A stretch of 64,000 nt of DNA from Pycnococcus provasolii. Lineage: Eukaryota; Chlorophyta; Pseudoscourfieldiophyceae; Pseudoscourfieldiales. The stretch spans positions 1-64,000 of the forward strand of contig CP150566.1 in assembly GCA_049487715.1 (NCBI GenBank), read 5' to 3'. Under the pieces are notes generated by a model. The model was given only the letters and a program-made list of their open reading frames with translations. It did no database searches and had not been told where the DNA came from. Shown in pieces: positions 20,459-30,035 of this stretch. Within the stretch, counting starts at the first letter, position 1; every line of letters begins with the position of its first letter. Both the position numbers and the translations under genes were made by a program.

Positions 20459-21472
20459 GCTAAGGTTAGTTATGTATACGCGTGTGTACTGTCCGCGACG
20501 GCGGCGACGCAAGGCAACAAGGCGACGCGTGAAGGTGAGTGGAGTTGTTTGGAGACCAAGGGCAAGTTTCGGGCACTGTTGGTTGGGTTAGGGTTAGGGT
20601 TAGGGTTATTAGGCCCCGCCCTGCTTTCCGGGTGGGCACTGGCTGGCGCCCACTGAGAGGGGCGGGTCGACGTGGTTCGAGCTTTCCGCCGGAGACGTCA
20701 TTTTGATGGATCCTCACACGTGGCACTGCGGCGGGGCCAACACCTCGGAGCACAGGCGGACGCCCCTCAGCTGGTCGTTTGAAGAAGCGCCCACGCCAGG
20801 TGGCGTGGGCGGCGACACAGGAAACGAGCTGCGACTCGGCGACTTGTTGCCAGATCGGTGACAGGGGCCGTGTCCCAGCCCATCGACACGAAGCACCGTG
20901 CGTCGTGCGCAGTGCGGTGATGGTTGTAACAGATTCCACGTATTGATCTTGGCGTGTTTCATTCCACAAACAACAACAACAACAATAACAACAACGAAAA
21001 GGAAATCGCAGTTGTTGAATTCAATCATCAATTCATCATTTCGTACTATTATTACACACACATCATCATCAACAACAACAACAACAACAACAAGCGCAAG
21101 AAAATTCATGTCGTCACGCTCATCGTCGTCGTTAGAAGAAGTAGAAGAGCAGATTCATTCAAAGGTCGTCAGCAGAAAGCAGAGCCAGCGGATCATCATC
21201 CTTCTTGCGTCTACTCCTCTTTCACATCATTTTCGTCTCCGCCTTCTTCTTCGGCTGCTGCTGTTCCTGTGTCGACGCCATCCTCCTCGGCGCAAATAGG
21301 CGAAGCTTTCCACGACTCTGAAGCACTACAGTCTCGTCCACCTCCACATCTTCGTCCTCGTCCCCCTCTGCATCGTCGTCGTTGTCGTCGTCGTCGCCAA
21401 CGTCGACAACGCCGCCTCGATCCTTCCTGACCTCCCTAGCTTCGCCATACTCGGCGAGCTTGTATGCGAACG
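20459..21472. other. Non-coding region with telomere-like and CAA repeats
   Basis: Contains GGGTTAGGGTTAGGGTTA (about 20584-20608), simple CAA/ACA repeats at about 20968-20995 and 21070-21092, and CGTCGT-rich sequence at 21118-21135 and 21360-21400. No conserved protein is seen on either strand. Confidence 0.6.
20584..20608. repeat. Short interstitial telomeric repeat (TTAGGG)n
   Basis: About four GGGTTA units in the orientation opposite to the terminal telomere, 5' of the divergent secreted-protein gene. Confidence 0.85.
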
Positions 21473-21820
21473 TCATGCAAGGCCATACCCCGCACAGTCC
21501 GGGCACTGCTCGAGGCACGTTCCCATGCAGCGCGTGCACGTCATGTCGCGTCCTTTCTTGTTCGCCGCCTGCACCTTCTTCTCCGCATCCGGCGGCCGTC
21601 CGCTCGCCTTTCCCTTGAGTTCTCCCGTTCCCGCGCACAGCACGCACTTCATGACGCCCTTGCCCCAGCACCTCGCGCACTTGCCTTGCGTGTTGTCGAA
21701 CTGGCGCACCGCCTCGTGCACGTGCGCCTTGCACGCCTCGAGGTTCACGCCTAGGTCGACTTCTGTCTTCTGGAGGCACCGCAGCGTCTCGAGCATCATC
21801 GACTTGCACGACCACTCCAT
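21473..21820 (-). CDS. Small CxxCxGxG-type zinc-finger protein
   Basis: 115 residues from the ATG at 21820, with a TAG just after GYGLA. Two DnaJ-type cysteine pairs are present, CARCWGKG with CVLCAGTG, and CTRCMGTC with CPDCAGYG, so two zinc ions could be bound. There is no J-domain, which fits the DnaJ-like zinc-finger proteins of plants (BSD2/PSA2-like, often plastid). No convincing transit peptide is seen, so localisation is open. A separate open frame continuing to 21222 on this strand is out of register and has no support. Confidence 0.65.
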   Translation of the reverse strand: MEWSCKSMMLETLRCLQKTEVDLGVNLEACKAHVHEAVRQFDNTQGKCARCWGKGVMKCVLCAGTGELKGKASGRPPDAEKKVQAANKKGRDMTCTRCMGTCLEQCPDCAGYGLA

Positions 21821-22346
21821 CGCAGACAAATCAAGAAGACAGCAGACAGCAGAAGTGGAAGGTAAGGAAATCAGGAAGGCCGGCCGGCGGAGAGGAGAAG
21901 AAGTTGACTTAAGTTAAGTTACCACCACACCACACCACACGACACGACGACTGGAATGAAGAGGAATGGAGGGACGAGATGAAGGGGGAGAATGTCAGAA
22001 AGGCAGGGGGAGGAGTCAAACAGCTTGAAGTCAAACAGCTTGAAGTCAAACCCCTAACTGAACTCCCTTAGCGTTCACCACATGGACATAGGCCTGAGAG
22101 ACGTTGGCGATGACCATGAAGATGCATGACGTCATGGCGAACGTCCGAGCCGTAATAACTCCCTCGCCCTCGCAGGAACTTCTCTGGACGAGTGTTGTGG
22201 TGTGTGGGGGGAGGAAAGGAGGGTTCTGAAATGAAACAGGGGAGTGGATAAACTCCCGTTTGTTTTCCTCTTCTCTCTCGTGGGATTTAATAAGCCCCAC
22301 GTGCCCCCTTTTCTATTTTTGTTGCATTTATTTGGTGCACTACTCG
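21821..22346. other. Divergent intergenic region
   Basis: 5' flank of two divergent genes. Three direct copies of GTCAAACAGCTTGAA-type sequence lie at about 22014-22050, followed by CCCCTAACTGAACTCCC. No gene seen. Confidence 0.5.
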
Positions 22347-23027
22347 ATGCTCGCTCGCTTTGTCACACAAAACAGCAACGCGGCTATGCACAACAGCGTG
22401 CATAGCGTACGCGCTCATGGGAGGCTCGCACCACCGACCTCGGTCTTGGGGCCCTCGACGCGACAACTGCGCAGGCATGACGCGCCGATAGCGTACGCAC
22501 AGAATGCCGGAGAAGCGCGCGCAAGACGAGGCGCGTGCTACGCCGCATCTGCAGACCCTTCCACGACGTCGACGTCGACATCGACGTCGACGTCTTCACC
22601 CAACAACAAACTATCCATTTTCGAACAAGTCAAAAACCAGGGCTTCGGGGGTGTGCTCGCTTATGGCGTCTTCAACACGCTCTACTATGTGTCAGCATTC
22701 ACCGTCGCCATCGTCGCGAGCGCCAAAACGGGTGCGCTTGGAGTGGGTGCAAAGGCGGGTGGCAGCGTCGTGTTCGCGAAGCTGTCCGCACTACTCGTGA
22801 CGGTGTGGGCAGGAAGTCAGGTGACGAAGCTACCTCGTGCCATGGCGGCACTCGCCTGCGCGCCACTCGCCAACCGAACGCTCGACTACGCCGCAGACCG
22901 CCTGCCTTCGTCGTGGACGTTGGCAAGGCGGCGCACCTGCGCATTCGCGGGAGTCGTCGTGCTGTGCTGGGCGCTCTTCGCGGCTGTATTTGCCGCTGGA
23001 TACCTCGCCGTCGCCACATCTGCGTGA
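22347..23027 (+). CDS. Putative plastid membrane protein, unknown function
   Basis: 226 residues from the ATG at 22347. The first about 80 residues are Ala/Arg/Ser-rich with a poly-Ser/Thr run, as in plastid precursors. The body starts KLSIFEQVKNQGFGGVLAYG and has three to four hydrophobic segments (about 95-120, 130-155, 200-224) with a basic loop between. The motif GVLAYGVFNTLYYVSAF is conserved-looking and resembles uncharacterised plant and algal plastid membrane proteins, but I cannot name the family. It is convergent with the UPF0426 gene, with 61 bp between stop codons. Confidence 0.55.
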   Translation: MLARFVTQNSNAAMHNSVHSVRAHGRLAPPTSVLGPSTRQLRRHDAPIAYAQNAGEARARRGACYAASADPSTTSTSTSTSTSSPNNKLSIFEQVKNQGFGGVLAYGVFNTLYYVSAFTVAIVASAKTGALGVGAKAGGSVVFAKLSALLVTVWAGSQVTKLPRAMAALACAPLANRTLDYAADRLPSSWTLARRRTCAFAGVVVLCWALFAAVFAAGYLAVATSA

Positions 23028-23088
23028 AGAAGTGGTTTTGTTGTTTGTTTGTTTGTTTTTTCACACGATTCTTTTTTTGTCATTTTTC

Positions 23089-23574
23089 TTACTCTATTTC
23101 TATGGCGATTCCGTCGTCTTCGTCGTCGCCACCGTCGCTTGTCTTGTTTGTTTCCGCGGTATTTCTTGTAGACGCGGACGATCCGCTCCCCGCTGTTGGC
23201 GGCACGACGCCCGCCGCCTTTGACGTGCGTTCCACCCACCCCGCGAGCGGGTCATCTTTGACGTCCAGCCTGAGCAGTCCCGCAAAGAGCCCACCCATGA
23301 ATGCGACAGGTTCTCGCGCCGCTTTCTTCATGATGGGGTCGTCGAGCGCGTTTGCGATGGCTTCGAGCGGGTTCTCCTGTGTTCCTCCCGCGTTGTCGTC
23401 CCCTCCCCCGGGTGTGTTGGGCGACTGTGCCGACACCGCCACTAGCCTTGCACAACTTCGCATGCTGCGAAGTTGAGGGAGTCGGCATCGCGCATGAACA
23501 TGAATGAGGCGGGTGGAACACGAACACGGCGACCGAGAGGCGCTACGAGGTGACGAGAGACAGAGGGCGGGCAT
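23089..23574 (-). CDS. UPF0426-family plastid protein
   Basis: 161 residues from the ATG at 23574. Residues 1-50 are a Ser/Arg/Cys-rich transit peptide ending near VAVSA. The core, DDPIMKKAAREPVAFMGG followed by LFAGLLRLDVKDDPLAGWV, matches the UPF0426 family known from Arabidopsis At1g28150 (core pattern EPxAFMGGxFAGLLRLDL-ED-PL). The C-terminus is acidic. Function is unknown. Family members are plastid proteins of green plants and algae, which supports the green assignment. Confidence 0.72.
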   Translation of the reverse strand: MPALCLSSPRSASRSPCSCSTRLIHVHARCRLPQLRSMRSCARLVAVSAQSPNTPGGGDDNAGGTQENPLEAIANALDDPIMKKAAREPVAFMGGLFAGLLRLDVKDDPLAGWVERTSKAAGVVPPTAGSGSSASTRNTAETNKTSDGGDDEDDGIAIEIE

Positions 23575-23823
23575 GGTGATTCGCGGGAGACACGACGGAC
23601 TGATTGGGCCGAGGGGGGAGGAGGAGGGGAATTGTGGTCGGAAACAAACCCCTAACTAGACTAAAGAATTTACAATTCGGGGTTAGGTTTCCCCCCTGCC
23701 CTGGGGCTCTGCCAGGTTCTTCGGTCTAACTCCCTCCCTCCCTCCGTCTCAGCCGCCAGGACCTTCTCCCTCCAAACGATTTGGTTTTTGTCGCGTGCGT
23801 GCGTGCGTGCCTTCTTGATTCAG
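23575..23823. promoter_or_regulatory. Divergent promoter with CCCCTAAC and GGGGTTAGG
   Basis: Between the divergent UPF0426 and CLP1 genes. CCCCTAACT (about 23649-23657) faces CGGGGTTAGG (about 23678-23687), an imperfect inverted repeat like the one at 10963-10991. A GTGC repeat lies at 23795-23810. Confidence 0.45.
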
Positions 23824-25182
23824 ATGGCGCCTTCTTCAGACGCCGCCGCAGATGGTGAGCCAAGTGGTGACGTTATGACGTACCACCTCAAGGCGGAGCA
23901 CGAACTCAGAATAGAGGTCGACTTCGACAGACAAGTCACCGTCAAGCTGCTGTCGGGAGACGCGGAGATCTTCGGGTGCGAAATGCCCAAAGGGGGCGCA
24001 AAAACACTCTCGGGAGTCAAGTGCGCCATCTTCACCTGGCACGCGGCGCAGATACAAATCGTAGGCAAGCCAGACGCGTGCTACGAGGCGGAGGCGTCCG
24101 CGGCAATGAGAAGCTACCTCAACCTACACACCGCGCTCGAGGAACGGCGAAAAGCCGCTGTCACCACCACGTCGCCGACGACGAAAGGACCTCGCGTGCT
24201 CGTCGTCGGAAACACGGACGCGGGAAAGTCAACCGTGTGCAAAATATTGTGCAGCTACGCATGCCGCGCGGACGCAATGCACGGCGGCGTCGCTGCCGCC
24301 GCGGGGCACGACCACTGGGTGCCCGTGTTCGTCGACCTCGACGTCGGTCAGAACTCCGTCACGCCGCCGGGAACGATATGCGCGGTTCCCGTCGACGCGC
24401 CCGTCGACCCCGTCGACGGATGGCCAGGCGAGGCGCCTCTCGTGTACTACTTTGGACACGCGTCGCCTGGAGAGAATGCGGCACACTACAAGGCGCTCGT
24501 CGAGTCGATGGCGCGTGTGCTTGCGCAGCGTGAGACGGACGACGTGCTCGCTCGCGCTGCAGGCTTGGTCGTCAACACCATGGGCTGGACGGACGGGCTC
24601 GGGTACGACCTGCTGCTGCACGCCATCTCCGCGCTAAGCATTGATATTGTAGCGGTCATTGACCACGACAAGCTCACCGCGCAGCTCAAGGCTCACGTCG
24701 GCAGCCAGGGTGGTGACGTGCAGGTGGTGAAGCTGCCGAAGAGCGGGGGCGTCGTGACACGCGACACCAACTTTCGCAAGCGTGCACGCGACCGCATGAT
24801 ACGGTCGTACTTCTACGGAAGTCGCAGCGAGCTCAACCCGTGCGCATCGGCGATCGACGCGTCTTCGTTCAAGGTGTTCCGAGTCGGTGGTGGCGCGCGC
24901 GCGCCGAACACAGCGCTGCCTCTTGGCGCCACAAGTCGGATGGACCCGCTGCGTGTTGCGCCGCTGCCGATGACACGCGATCTCGAGAGGTGCGTGCTCG
25001 GCGTGCTTCACGGCGACAACGCCGCGCTTGGCGACGCAGATGTTCTGAGCAAGCCGTGCGCGGGCATCGTGTGCGTGACTGAGGTGGACGCCTCGCGTGG
25101 CAAGGTGCACATCCTGCAGCCAAGTCCGGGATCGCTGCCGTCAAAGCTGTTGTTGAGCGGCACGATGCGTTGGAACGACTAA
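23824..25182 (+). CDS. CLP1: CLP1 polynucleotide kinase-family mRNA 3'-end factor
   Basis: 452 residues. The ATG at 23824 was chosen because the frame opens upstream at a non-ATG codon. Parts: N-terminal beta-rich domain (about 1-115); P-loop VVGNTDAGKSTVCKIL (about 127-142); Walker B-like VFVDLDVGQNSVTPPGT (about 169-185), typical of Clp1/Grc3; a central kinase fold with NTMGWTDGLGYDLLLHAI; and a C-terminal domain ending SKLLLSGTMRW. CLP1 is a subunit of cleavage factor II in mRNA 3' processing and joins the tRNA splicing endonuclease in some lineages. Length and motif order are complete, so it is probably functional. Confidence 0.92.
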   Translation: MAPSSDAAADGEPSGDVMTYHLKAEHELRIEVDFDRQVTVKLLSGDAEIFGCEMPKGGAKTLSGVKCAIFTWHAAQIQIVGKPDACYEAEASAAMRSYLNLHTALEERRKAAVTTTSPTTKGPRVLVVGNTDAGKSTVCKILCSYACRADAMHGGVAAAAGHDHWVPVFVDLDVGQNSVTPPGTICAVPVDAPVDPVDGWPGEAPLVYYFGHASPGENAAHYKALVESMARVLAQRETDDVLARAAGLVVNTMGWTDGLGYDLLLHAISALSIDIVAVIDHDKLTAQLKAHVGSQGGDVQVVKLPKSGGVVTRDTNFRKRARDRMIRSYFYGSRSELNPCASAIDASSFKVFRVGGGARAPNTALPLGATSRMDPLRVAPLPMTRDLERCVLGVLHGDNAALGDADVLSKPCAGIVCVTEVDASRGKVHILQPSPGSLPSKLLLSGTMRWND

Positions 25183-25337
25183 ACTTCCAAATCTTGCTGT
25201 CACAATGTCTCTTTTTTTTGTTTTGTTTTTCAGTTTCACTTCTACACAACACAAATTAGTCTTGTCTTTGTCGTCGTCGTCGTCGTCGTCATCTCTGTCA
25301 AAAAAAAATTAGAATCGTCGCTTTTTCCACCTGCACG

Positions 25338-27014
25338 TCAAGCCTGCACGTCAAGATGCTTCATGAGCATCTCGTACAGGCGTTCCGCCTCGTTGTGACG
25401 TCCATCCTCCGCAGCAGCCTCAAGCGCCACAAGCAAGCTCTGGCTCCGGTCGCTCATGAGCACGTGATCAAGCTCGTCGCGGATTTGGGCAGCATCCTCG
25501 TACCGTTCCTCAGCTGTCGCAACATCCATGCGCAGCTGCAGCTCCGCCGTTCGGTCCTTCAGCCTCGCCTTGGCGCGTTTAATGTTCACGCGCAGCTGTG
25601 GCGGCGGCGACGGCGTCACGGACACGTTTCCATGCTGCTGCCTCGTAACGGCTGCGTGGCTGTGCATGTTTCCGTTACGGATGCCCTTCGAGTGGCACGA
25701 CGCCGACGACTCGGCACTCTTCGCCGCCCTCTCGTCCTCAGCCTGCACGTCGACGCCGTGCATCGACATGAGATTATTGTGCACGTACACATTCGTGCAC
25801 TGTGCTCGAAGCGCTATGTTGAGCGCGTCGCTGGGACGCGCGTCGACGTGCGCTTCGACGTCGCTGCCGGCGAGGCGGTAGTAGACGCGCGCGTGGTATG
25901 TCGATCGTGCGTCGAGATCGTGAACGAGCACTTTTGTGACGGTCGCCTGCATAGCGACGAGCGACGCGATCATGAATTCGTACACGGAGGGACGCCCGTG
26001 AATCGCCTGCGGGATGGGCACGCCATCCGCATTTGTTTGTGGCGGTGACGCGAGCGCGTTGATGATGTGCTTCGCCGACTCCTCCGCGATGATCATCTTA
26101 AGCGCGCGTCCGACGTGAGGCGCGTCGAGAGCCTTGAGCAGCACTGCGTACGGAGGCGGTTGGCCGGACGTCGTGGCGTCGGGCGGAGTCAGTGGGTTCA
26201 CTGTACCGAAGTGGTAAGAGGGGGGGAAGGGGGAGGTTTTTTTGTGAGCCAGGCTGTTCTTCCTTCGAATGTGCCCACCAGCTAGGTCCGTCCACCCCCC
26301 GGTCAAAGAACAAAGGCAAATCCGGATCCCCTTGTGAGGTGCCAGGTGGAGGATTCCCCACCAGAAAAAAAACAGGGGGCCGGGCGTTTTTCTCCAAGCG
26401 CGTCACTGATTTTCCGACGTTCCCTCTCAACCCCCAACAGGAACAGGAAACTTCCCCGCCCCCCGTCTGCTTCATGGCGCGCGCCTGCTTCCCAACAGCG
26501 AGGCACGTGTGCGCCAAGAGCGTCAAGAGGTCACCTCTTAGCAATGGCGCTCCGTGCCAGAGGCGCGCGCGAAAAGTCCCAGTGAAAAAGCACGAGTCCA
26601 ATGCGCGTACGTACCTGTGTGCACGGCAGAACGCACGTAGTCCGTTTCCGTTCCGTTGTACCACCCTCCTTGGCTTTCTGCGTTGTCTCCACTGGCTGCG
26701 CGCGCCGTCAGACCGTCCGCCCTATGAATTCTCGGCGTGTTGACGACCCATCGCGCGAGTGGTGTCTTATCGCGCCTAGAACCCGCCGAAACGGCTTGAG
26801 CGTATGCACATGGCCCACCCCCAGTTTGTGCTGCTGCTGCCGACGTAATAAGCGGTCGCCTTCCAAACTGCGTCCAAGAACCATGCGAAGAACCTTTCCC
26901 TACAAGCAAAGACGAAGGTCCTTGAGACACACGAGAGACACGAGACACATGAGCCCGCTGACCGAGCGAAGATTGAGGAGGAGCCACAGGACAAGGAGCA
27001 CCTCGGAGCATCAT
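25338..27014 (-). CDS. Bifunctional nuclease (BFN/DUF151) + UVR-motif plastid protein
   Basis: Two exons, 27014-26615 and 26200-25338, with one intron (26201-26614, 414 nt, bounded by GTACGT and CAG). The join is phase 1 and keeps one frame, giving 420 residues. The first about 100 residues are Arg/Ser/Pro-rich, a likely plastid transit peptide. The junction reads TETDYVRSAVHT-VNPLTPP. The BFN domain (about 125-265) includes HGRPSVYEFMIASLVAMQ and ARPSDALNIALR. A UVR motif (about 350-390) has TAEERYEDAAQIRDELDHVL. This matches plant BBD-type proteins, whose nuclease and Clp-adaptor-like UVR links are known only in part. It is convergent with CLP1. Confidence 0.82.
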
Positions 27015-27243
27015 GGGGAGAACAGTGAGAACAAATGGAGAGGGGGGAGGGAGGGGGACGCGGTCACTCGCGGTCCGACGTGTCTGAAACTTGGCCAAAG
27101 CGAGAAGGGGAGAATCTGACCAGGGGAATCGCGAGCACGCGCCCTCCCTTGGCAGCCTGGGGCCCGGCAGGGGGGGAAACAAATCTAACCTCTACCTTAT
27201 GATAGAGCAGAGCAGGCAGTCGGGGGTCGGGAGAGGAAAAATG

Positions 27244-28107
27244 TTACTCCCGTGCCCGCAACAGATAGTTTTCGATGTGTGTTGCGGCGTGCCACCGTGT
27301 GACCACGTCCTTGCGCACCGCTGCCGCCTCCGTATGCTCCACGGTGCTTGCACAGGGAACCGCAGCGCGGGGACCAGTGCCAGGGCCGAGCGAGCTTGCG
27401 TAGTACCCGATGCCCAGCGCAGTGGCCTCGTGCGCGCCGCTCCGCGCAATGAAGGGAATGCTCGACGAGGTGATGCAACCGACTGCACTCACAGTGGCCG
27501 ATGTGCCATCGAGAAGCCCGCAGATGCGATACAACTTGTCCACAAGAGTGCGCTCGTAGCGCCATACGCCAGGGTTTGACATCAGCACAGAGACGTGGTC
27601 CGTAAGCATGTCTTCGTCGCCAAGCGTGCAGAGCAAGTCTGTCGCACTGGTGCCGGGAAGCACCGCGATGCCAACGCTCGTAACGCCGCGCGTCCTCACC
27701 TCGTCCACCGCTTCGACGACTGCATCAGCGAGCCCGCTCACGCAGTCGCCTTTCGCGATGTACGCCTCCAATTGTAGCGTGATCCTGGTAACACCTGCGT
27801 CTGCGAGTTTTGCTATCGTCGCGCTTGTGTTCCGCGCCGTCATGTACGTGTGGCAATCCACGGGCAATACCGCGCACGCCTGCGCGAGAGAGTCAAAGTC
27901 AAAGTCGTCGAGGTTTGCTTCAATCTGCTTGTCAAGCGTGCCGTCAGACAGCCACACGGAACCGCCGCAGAACCGAGCGTCTCGCATCTGGTCTGCCACG
28001 ACGTGCAATGGGGTATCGGCAGTCCTTCGCCGGTTGCCTGCCGACTGAGCAGTCACGAGGGCTGGCAGCGTGTGCAAGGCGGCTCTCAACCGTGGACGCG
28101 CATGCAT
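27244..28107 (-). CDS. Ribulose-phosphate 3-epimerase-like protein, probably catalytically dead
   Basis: 287 residues from the ATG at 28107 (the frame opens earlier at a non-ATG). It follows the RPE fold: LPVDCHTYM aligns with APIDVHLMV; KLADAGVTRITLQLEA with the next strand; TSVGIAVLPGTSATDLL with the GLVFNP-T-L strand; and HVSVLMSNPGVWRYERTLVDKL with the MSVNPGFGGQ-LDKL block. The expected MDVMDG metal and acid motif is absent, and the VDGG position reads AVGC, losing the catalytic Asp. His in DCHTYM is kept. It is head-to-head with the intact RPE gene, so it looks like a diverged paralogue with a non-epimerase or regulatory role. Confidence 0.65.
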   Translation of the reverse strand: MHARPRLRAALHTLPALVTAQSAGNRRRTADTPLHVVADQMRDARFCGGSVWLSDGTLDKQIEANLDDFDFDSLAQACAVLPVDCHTYMTARNTSATIAKLADAGVTRITLQLEAYIAKGDCVSGLADAVVEAVDEVRTRGVTSVGIAVLPGTSATDLLCTLGDEDMLTDHVSVLMSNPGVWRYERTLVDKLYRICGLLDGTSATVSAVGCITSSSIPFIARSGAHEATALGIGYYASSLGPGTGPRAAVPCASTVEHTEAAAVRKDVVTRWHAATHIENYLLRARE

Positions 28108-28922
28108 CGCACGGGCACACTCAGGCTGAGGCAAACAAGTGTTGAAACTTGATCAGCCGGTCCAACCAAGCCAATAGATGCAACCGGTGCCCAATGTTAC
28201 GAAGAAGGTTACAGAACCGCACGCCTTACTTACTTACAAGTCCCTAAAAGCGCATAGCGCGTGCGCCACCACTCACGGCCACCACTCACGTTGATAGGTA
28301 CGCACGCACACGAGTGGATCGATCCCACGGGAAACAAGAAAATAACAACGCAATGCGTAGATAACAGGTACAGTACAGGTTATGATGGTGAACCCACAAT
28401 GGCTGATTATTCATGCATGAAACCCCCCCCGGGGAGTTGAGAGGAACCAGCCGTTGACAGTTGAGGCACGAGAGAAATCTACTTTTTAGCCCGAAAAAGG
28501 ACAACCGGGAAGGGAAAGGCCCGGATTGTTGCCCGTTTCGAAAGTGATCCATCTAATATTAAGTTAAACGTGTCACGTGGCCCCCCTTTTTAGGCCACGT
28601 GACACCTTCCCTTCTTCGAAGCCTTTTTTGATCTTCTTCATGAGTCTCCGAGACAATACGCTCACTGGTCGCTTAACTGGCACCGCTTATGCACTAGCTT
28701 GTTGTCCACCGTGTTTGTCCACCACTAGTACTACGGATTAGCTTTATTATCCGGACAGCTCTTTCTATTTCCGGATAGCTCTATTAATAGGGGGGCACGT
28801 GCTCTCCCAGCCCTATACTTTGTGGATAATAGGCTGCGAGGGTGAGTGAGTGGCGGCCGGCCCACCTCCATTGCATTGTTGTGGGCCGTTCCGTTGAGTT
28901 TCTCAGCTCGCCATTGAGTCTC
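28108..28922. promoter_or_regulatory. Divergent intergenic region between RPE-like and RPE genes
   Basis: 815 bp without a recognisable gene. It holds the CACGTG hairpin at 28570-28605, a repeated GCCACCACTCACG (about 28263 and 28278), and TTAT/TCCGGATAGCTCT-type direct repeats at about 28748-28785 (CCGGACAGCTCTTT, CCGGATAGCTCTAT). Confidence 0.5.
28570..28605. promoter_or_regulatory. G-box hairpin (paired CACGTG)
   Basis: Perfect 13-bp inverted repeat, GTGTCACGTGGCC (28570-28582) and GGCCACGTGACAC (28593-28605), with a 10-nt loop. Each arm carries a CACGTG G-box, the bZIP/bHLH site of light-regulated plant promoters. It lies between the two divergent epimerase-family genes, about 320 bp before the RPE start. 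Confidence 0.6.
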
Positions 28923-29801
28923 ATGATTAAAAGTACGTACCTTTCGCAGCGCTACTGTGGCTTGTCGAGGCTCCAGCGGTGTACTATCAGGCATTGCAAG
29001 GGTCGATGCACTAACTGCAATCGTCGCGCTCCAACCGCGCGGGCGTCGAACCGCGCGACGCATGTCCGCGCCGCTGCAGCGGCAGAGCCGCGGCAGGTGC
29101 AGATAATCCCGTCGGTACTGCCCGCGGACTGGGCGAACATGGGTCAGTGCGTTAAGGAACTCGAGGAGGCTGGCGTGGACCGCATCCAGTTCGACGTGAT
29201 GGATGGCAACTTCGTCCCGAACTTGACCTTCGGACCCGAGATGATTGCCGCGTGCCGCAACTATTGCGATGTTCCGTTTGAGACGCAGCTCATGGTGTCA
29301 AACTATAACTCGGATACGATGCTCGAGGAGTATGTAAATGCGACGAAGGGACTGAACGGCGAGCCTGGCGTAGTGATCGTCCACGTTGAGGCTTGCACGC
29401 ACCTGCACCGTTCGCTGTCCAAGATTCGCGATATGGGCGGGAGCCCAAGCGTCGCACTGAACCCGCACACGCCGGCGGAGTCGGTGCTCAACGTACTCGA
29501 CTTGGTAGACCACGTACTTGTGATGACGGTGAACCCTGGCTTCGGGGGTCAGGCATACATCCCCACCATGCTTGACAAGATCACGCAGCTGCGGAGCGCC
29601 ATTGTCGAGCGCGGGTTGGATGTGGACATCGAGGTGGATGGCGGAATTAAGGCGGACCAGACAATTATGGAGTGTGCCGCGGCAGGCGCGAACTGCTTCA
29701 TCGCTGGGAGCGGCATGTTTGCGTACCCCACGTTGAAGGAGGGGTGCGACGCGCTGCGTGCAAAGGCGCTCGAGGGACAGAAGACTTTCGTGGATGCCTA
29801 G
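28923..29801 (+). CDS. RPE: Ribulose-phosphate 3-epimerase, plastid form
   Basis: 292 residues from the ATG at 28923. The first about 60 residues are Arg/Ser/Ala-rich with few acids, a plastid transit peptide. The mature part starts at about VQIIPSVLPADWANMG. All RPE hallmarks are present: FDVMDGNFVPNLTFGP, ETQLMVSNY in the dVHLMV position (His is replaced by Gln-Leu in this strand, while HVEACTHLHR follows), VMTVNPGFGGQAYIP, and EVDGGIKADQT. It interconverts ribulose-5-phosphate and xylulose-5-phosphate in the Calvin and oxidative pentose phosphate pathways. It is convergent with the J-domain gene, 234 bp away. Confidence 0.93.
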   Translation: MIKSTYLSQRYCGLSRLQRCTIRHCKGRCTNCNRRAPTARASNRATHVRAAAAAEPRQVQIIPSVLPADWANMGQCVKELEEAGVDRIQFDVMDGNFVPNLTFGPEMIAACRNYCDVPFETQLMVSNYNSDTMLEEYVNATKGLNGEPGVVIVHVEACTHLHRSLSKIRDMGGSPSVALNPHTPAESVLNVLDLVDHVLVMTVNPGFGGQAYIPTMLDKITQLRSAIVERGLDVDIEVDGGIKADQTIMECAAAGANCFIAGSGMFAYPTLKEGCDALRAKALEGQKTFVDA

Positions 29802-30035
29802 TTGGGCGCCTATCGTAACGCGTCTCGCGGTCGGGCATAAGTCGTGCGCGTGCTCGGCGAGTCGGCGCGCAGTCCGCCGCGCGGCGCCGAAAGCAGTCGG
29901 TTGGATCGCGCCGGTGAATCGTAGCTGAATGGTGAGCTTTTAAAATTGACTGGTTGGACGACCGCTGAATGAAGTAAAACTCTATTACTTTACTGAATGA
30001 GCGATCTTCGCGATCTTCGCGATCTTCGAGCGTTC
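29802..30035. other. Convergent 3' region with CGATCTTCG repeats
   Basis: Three tandem CGATCTTCG units at about 30001-30028, immediately before the J-domain gene stop codon. No gene. Confidence 0.6.

Noticed and set aside
21222-21815. 197-codon minus-strand frame overlapping the zinc-finger gene
   Set aside because: It reads the same Cys-rich region in another frame; only the CxxCxGxG frame is meaningful.
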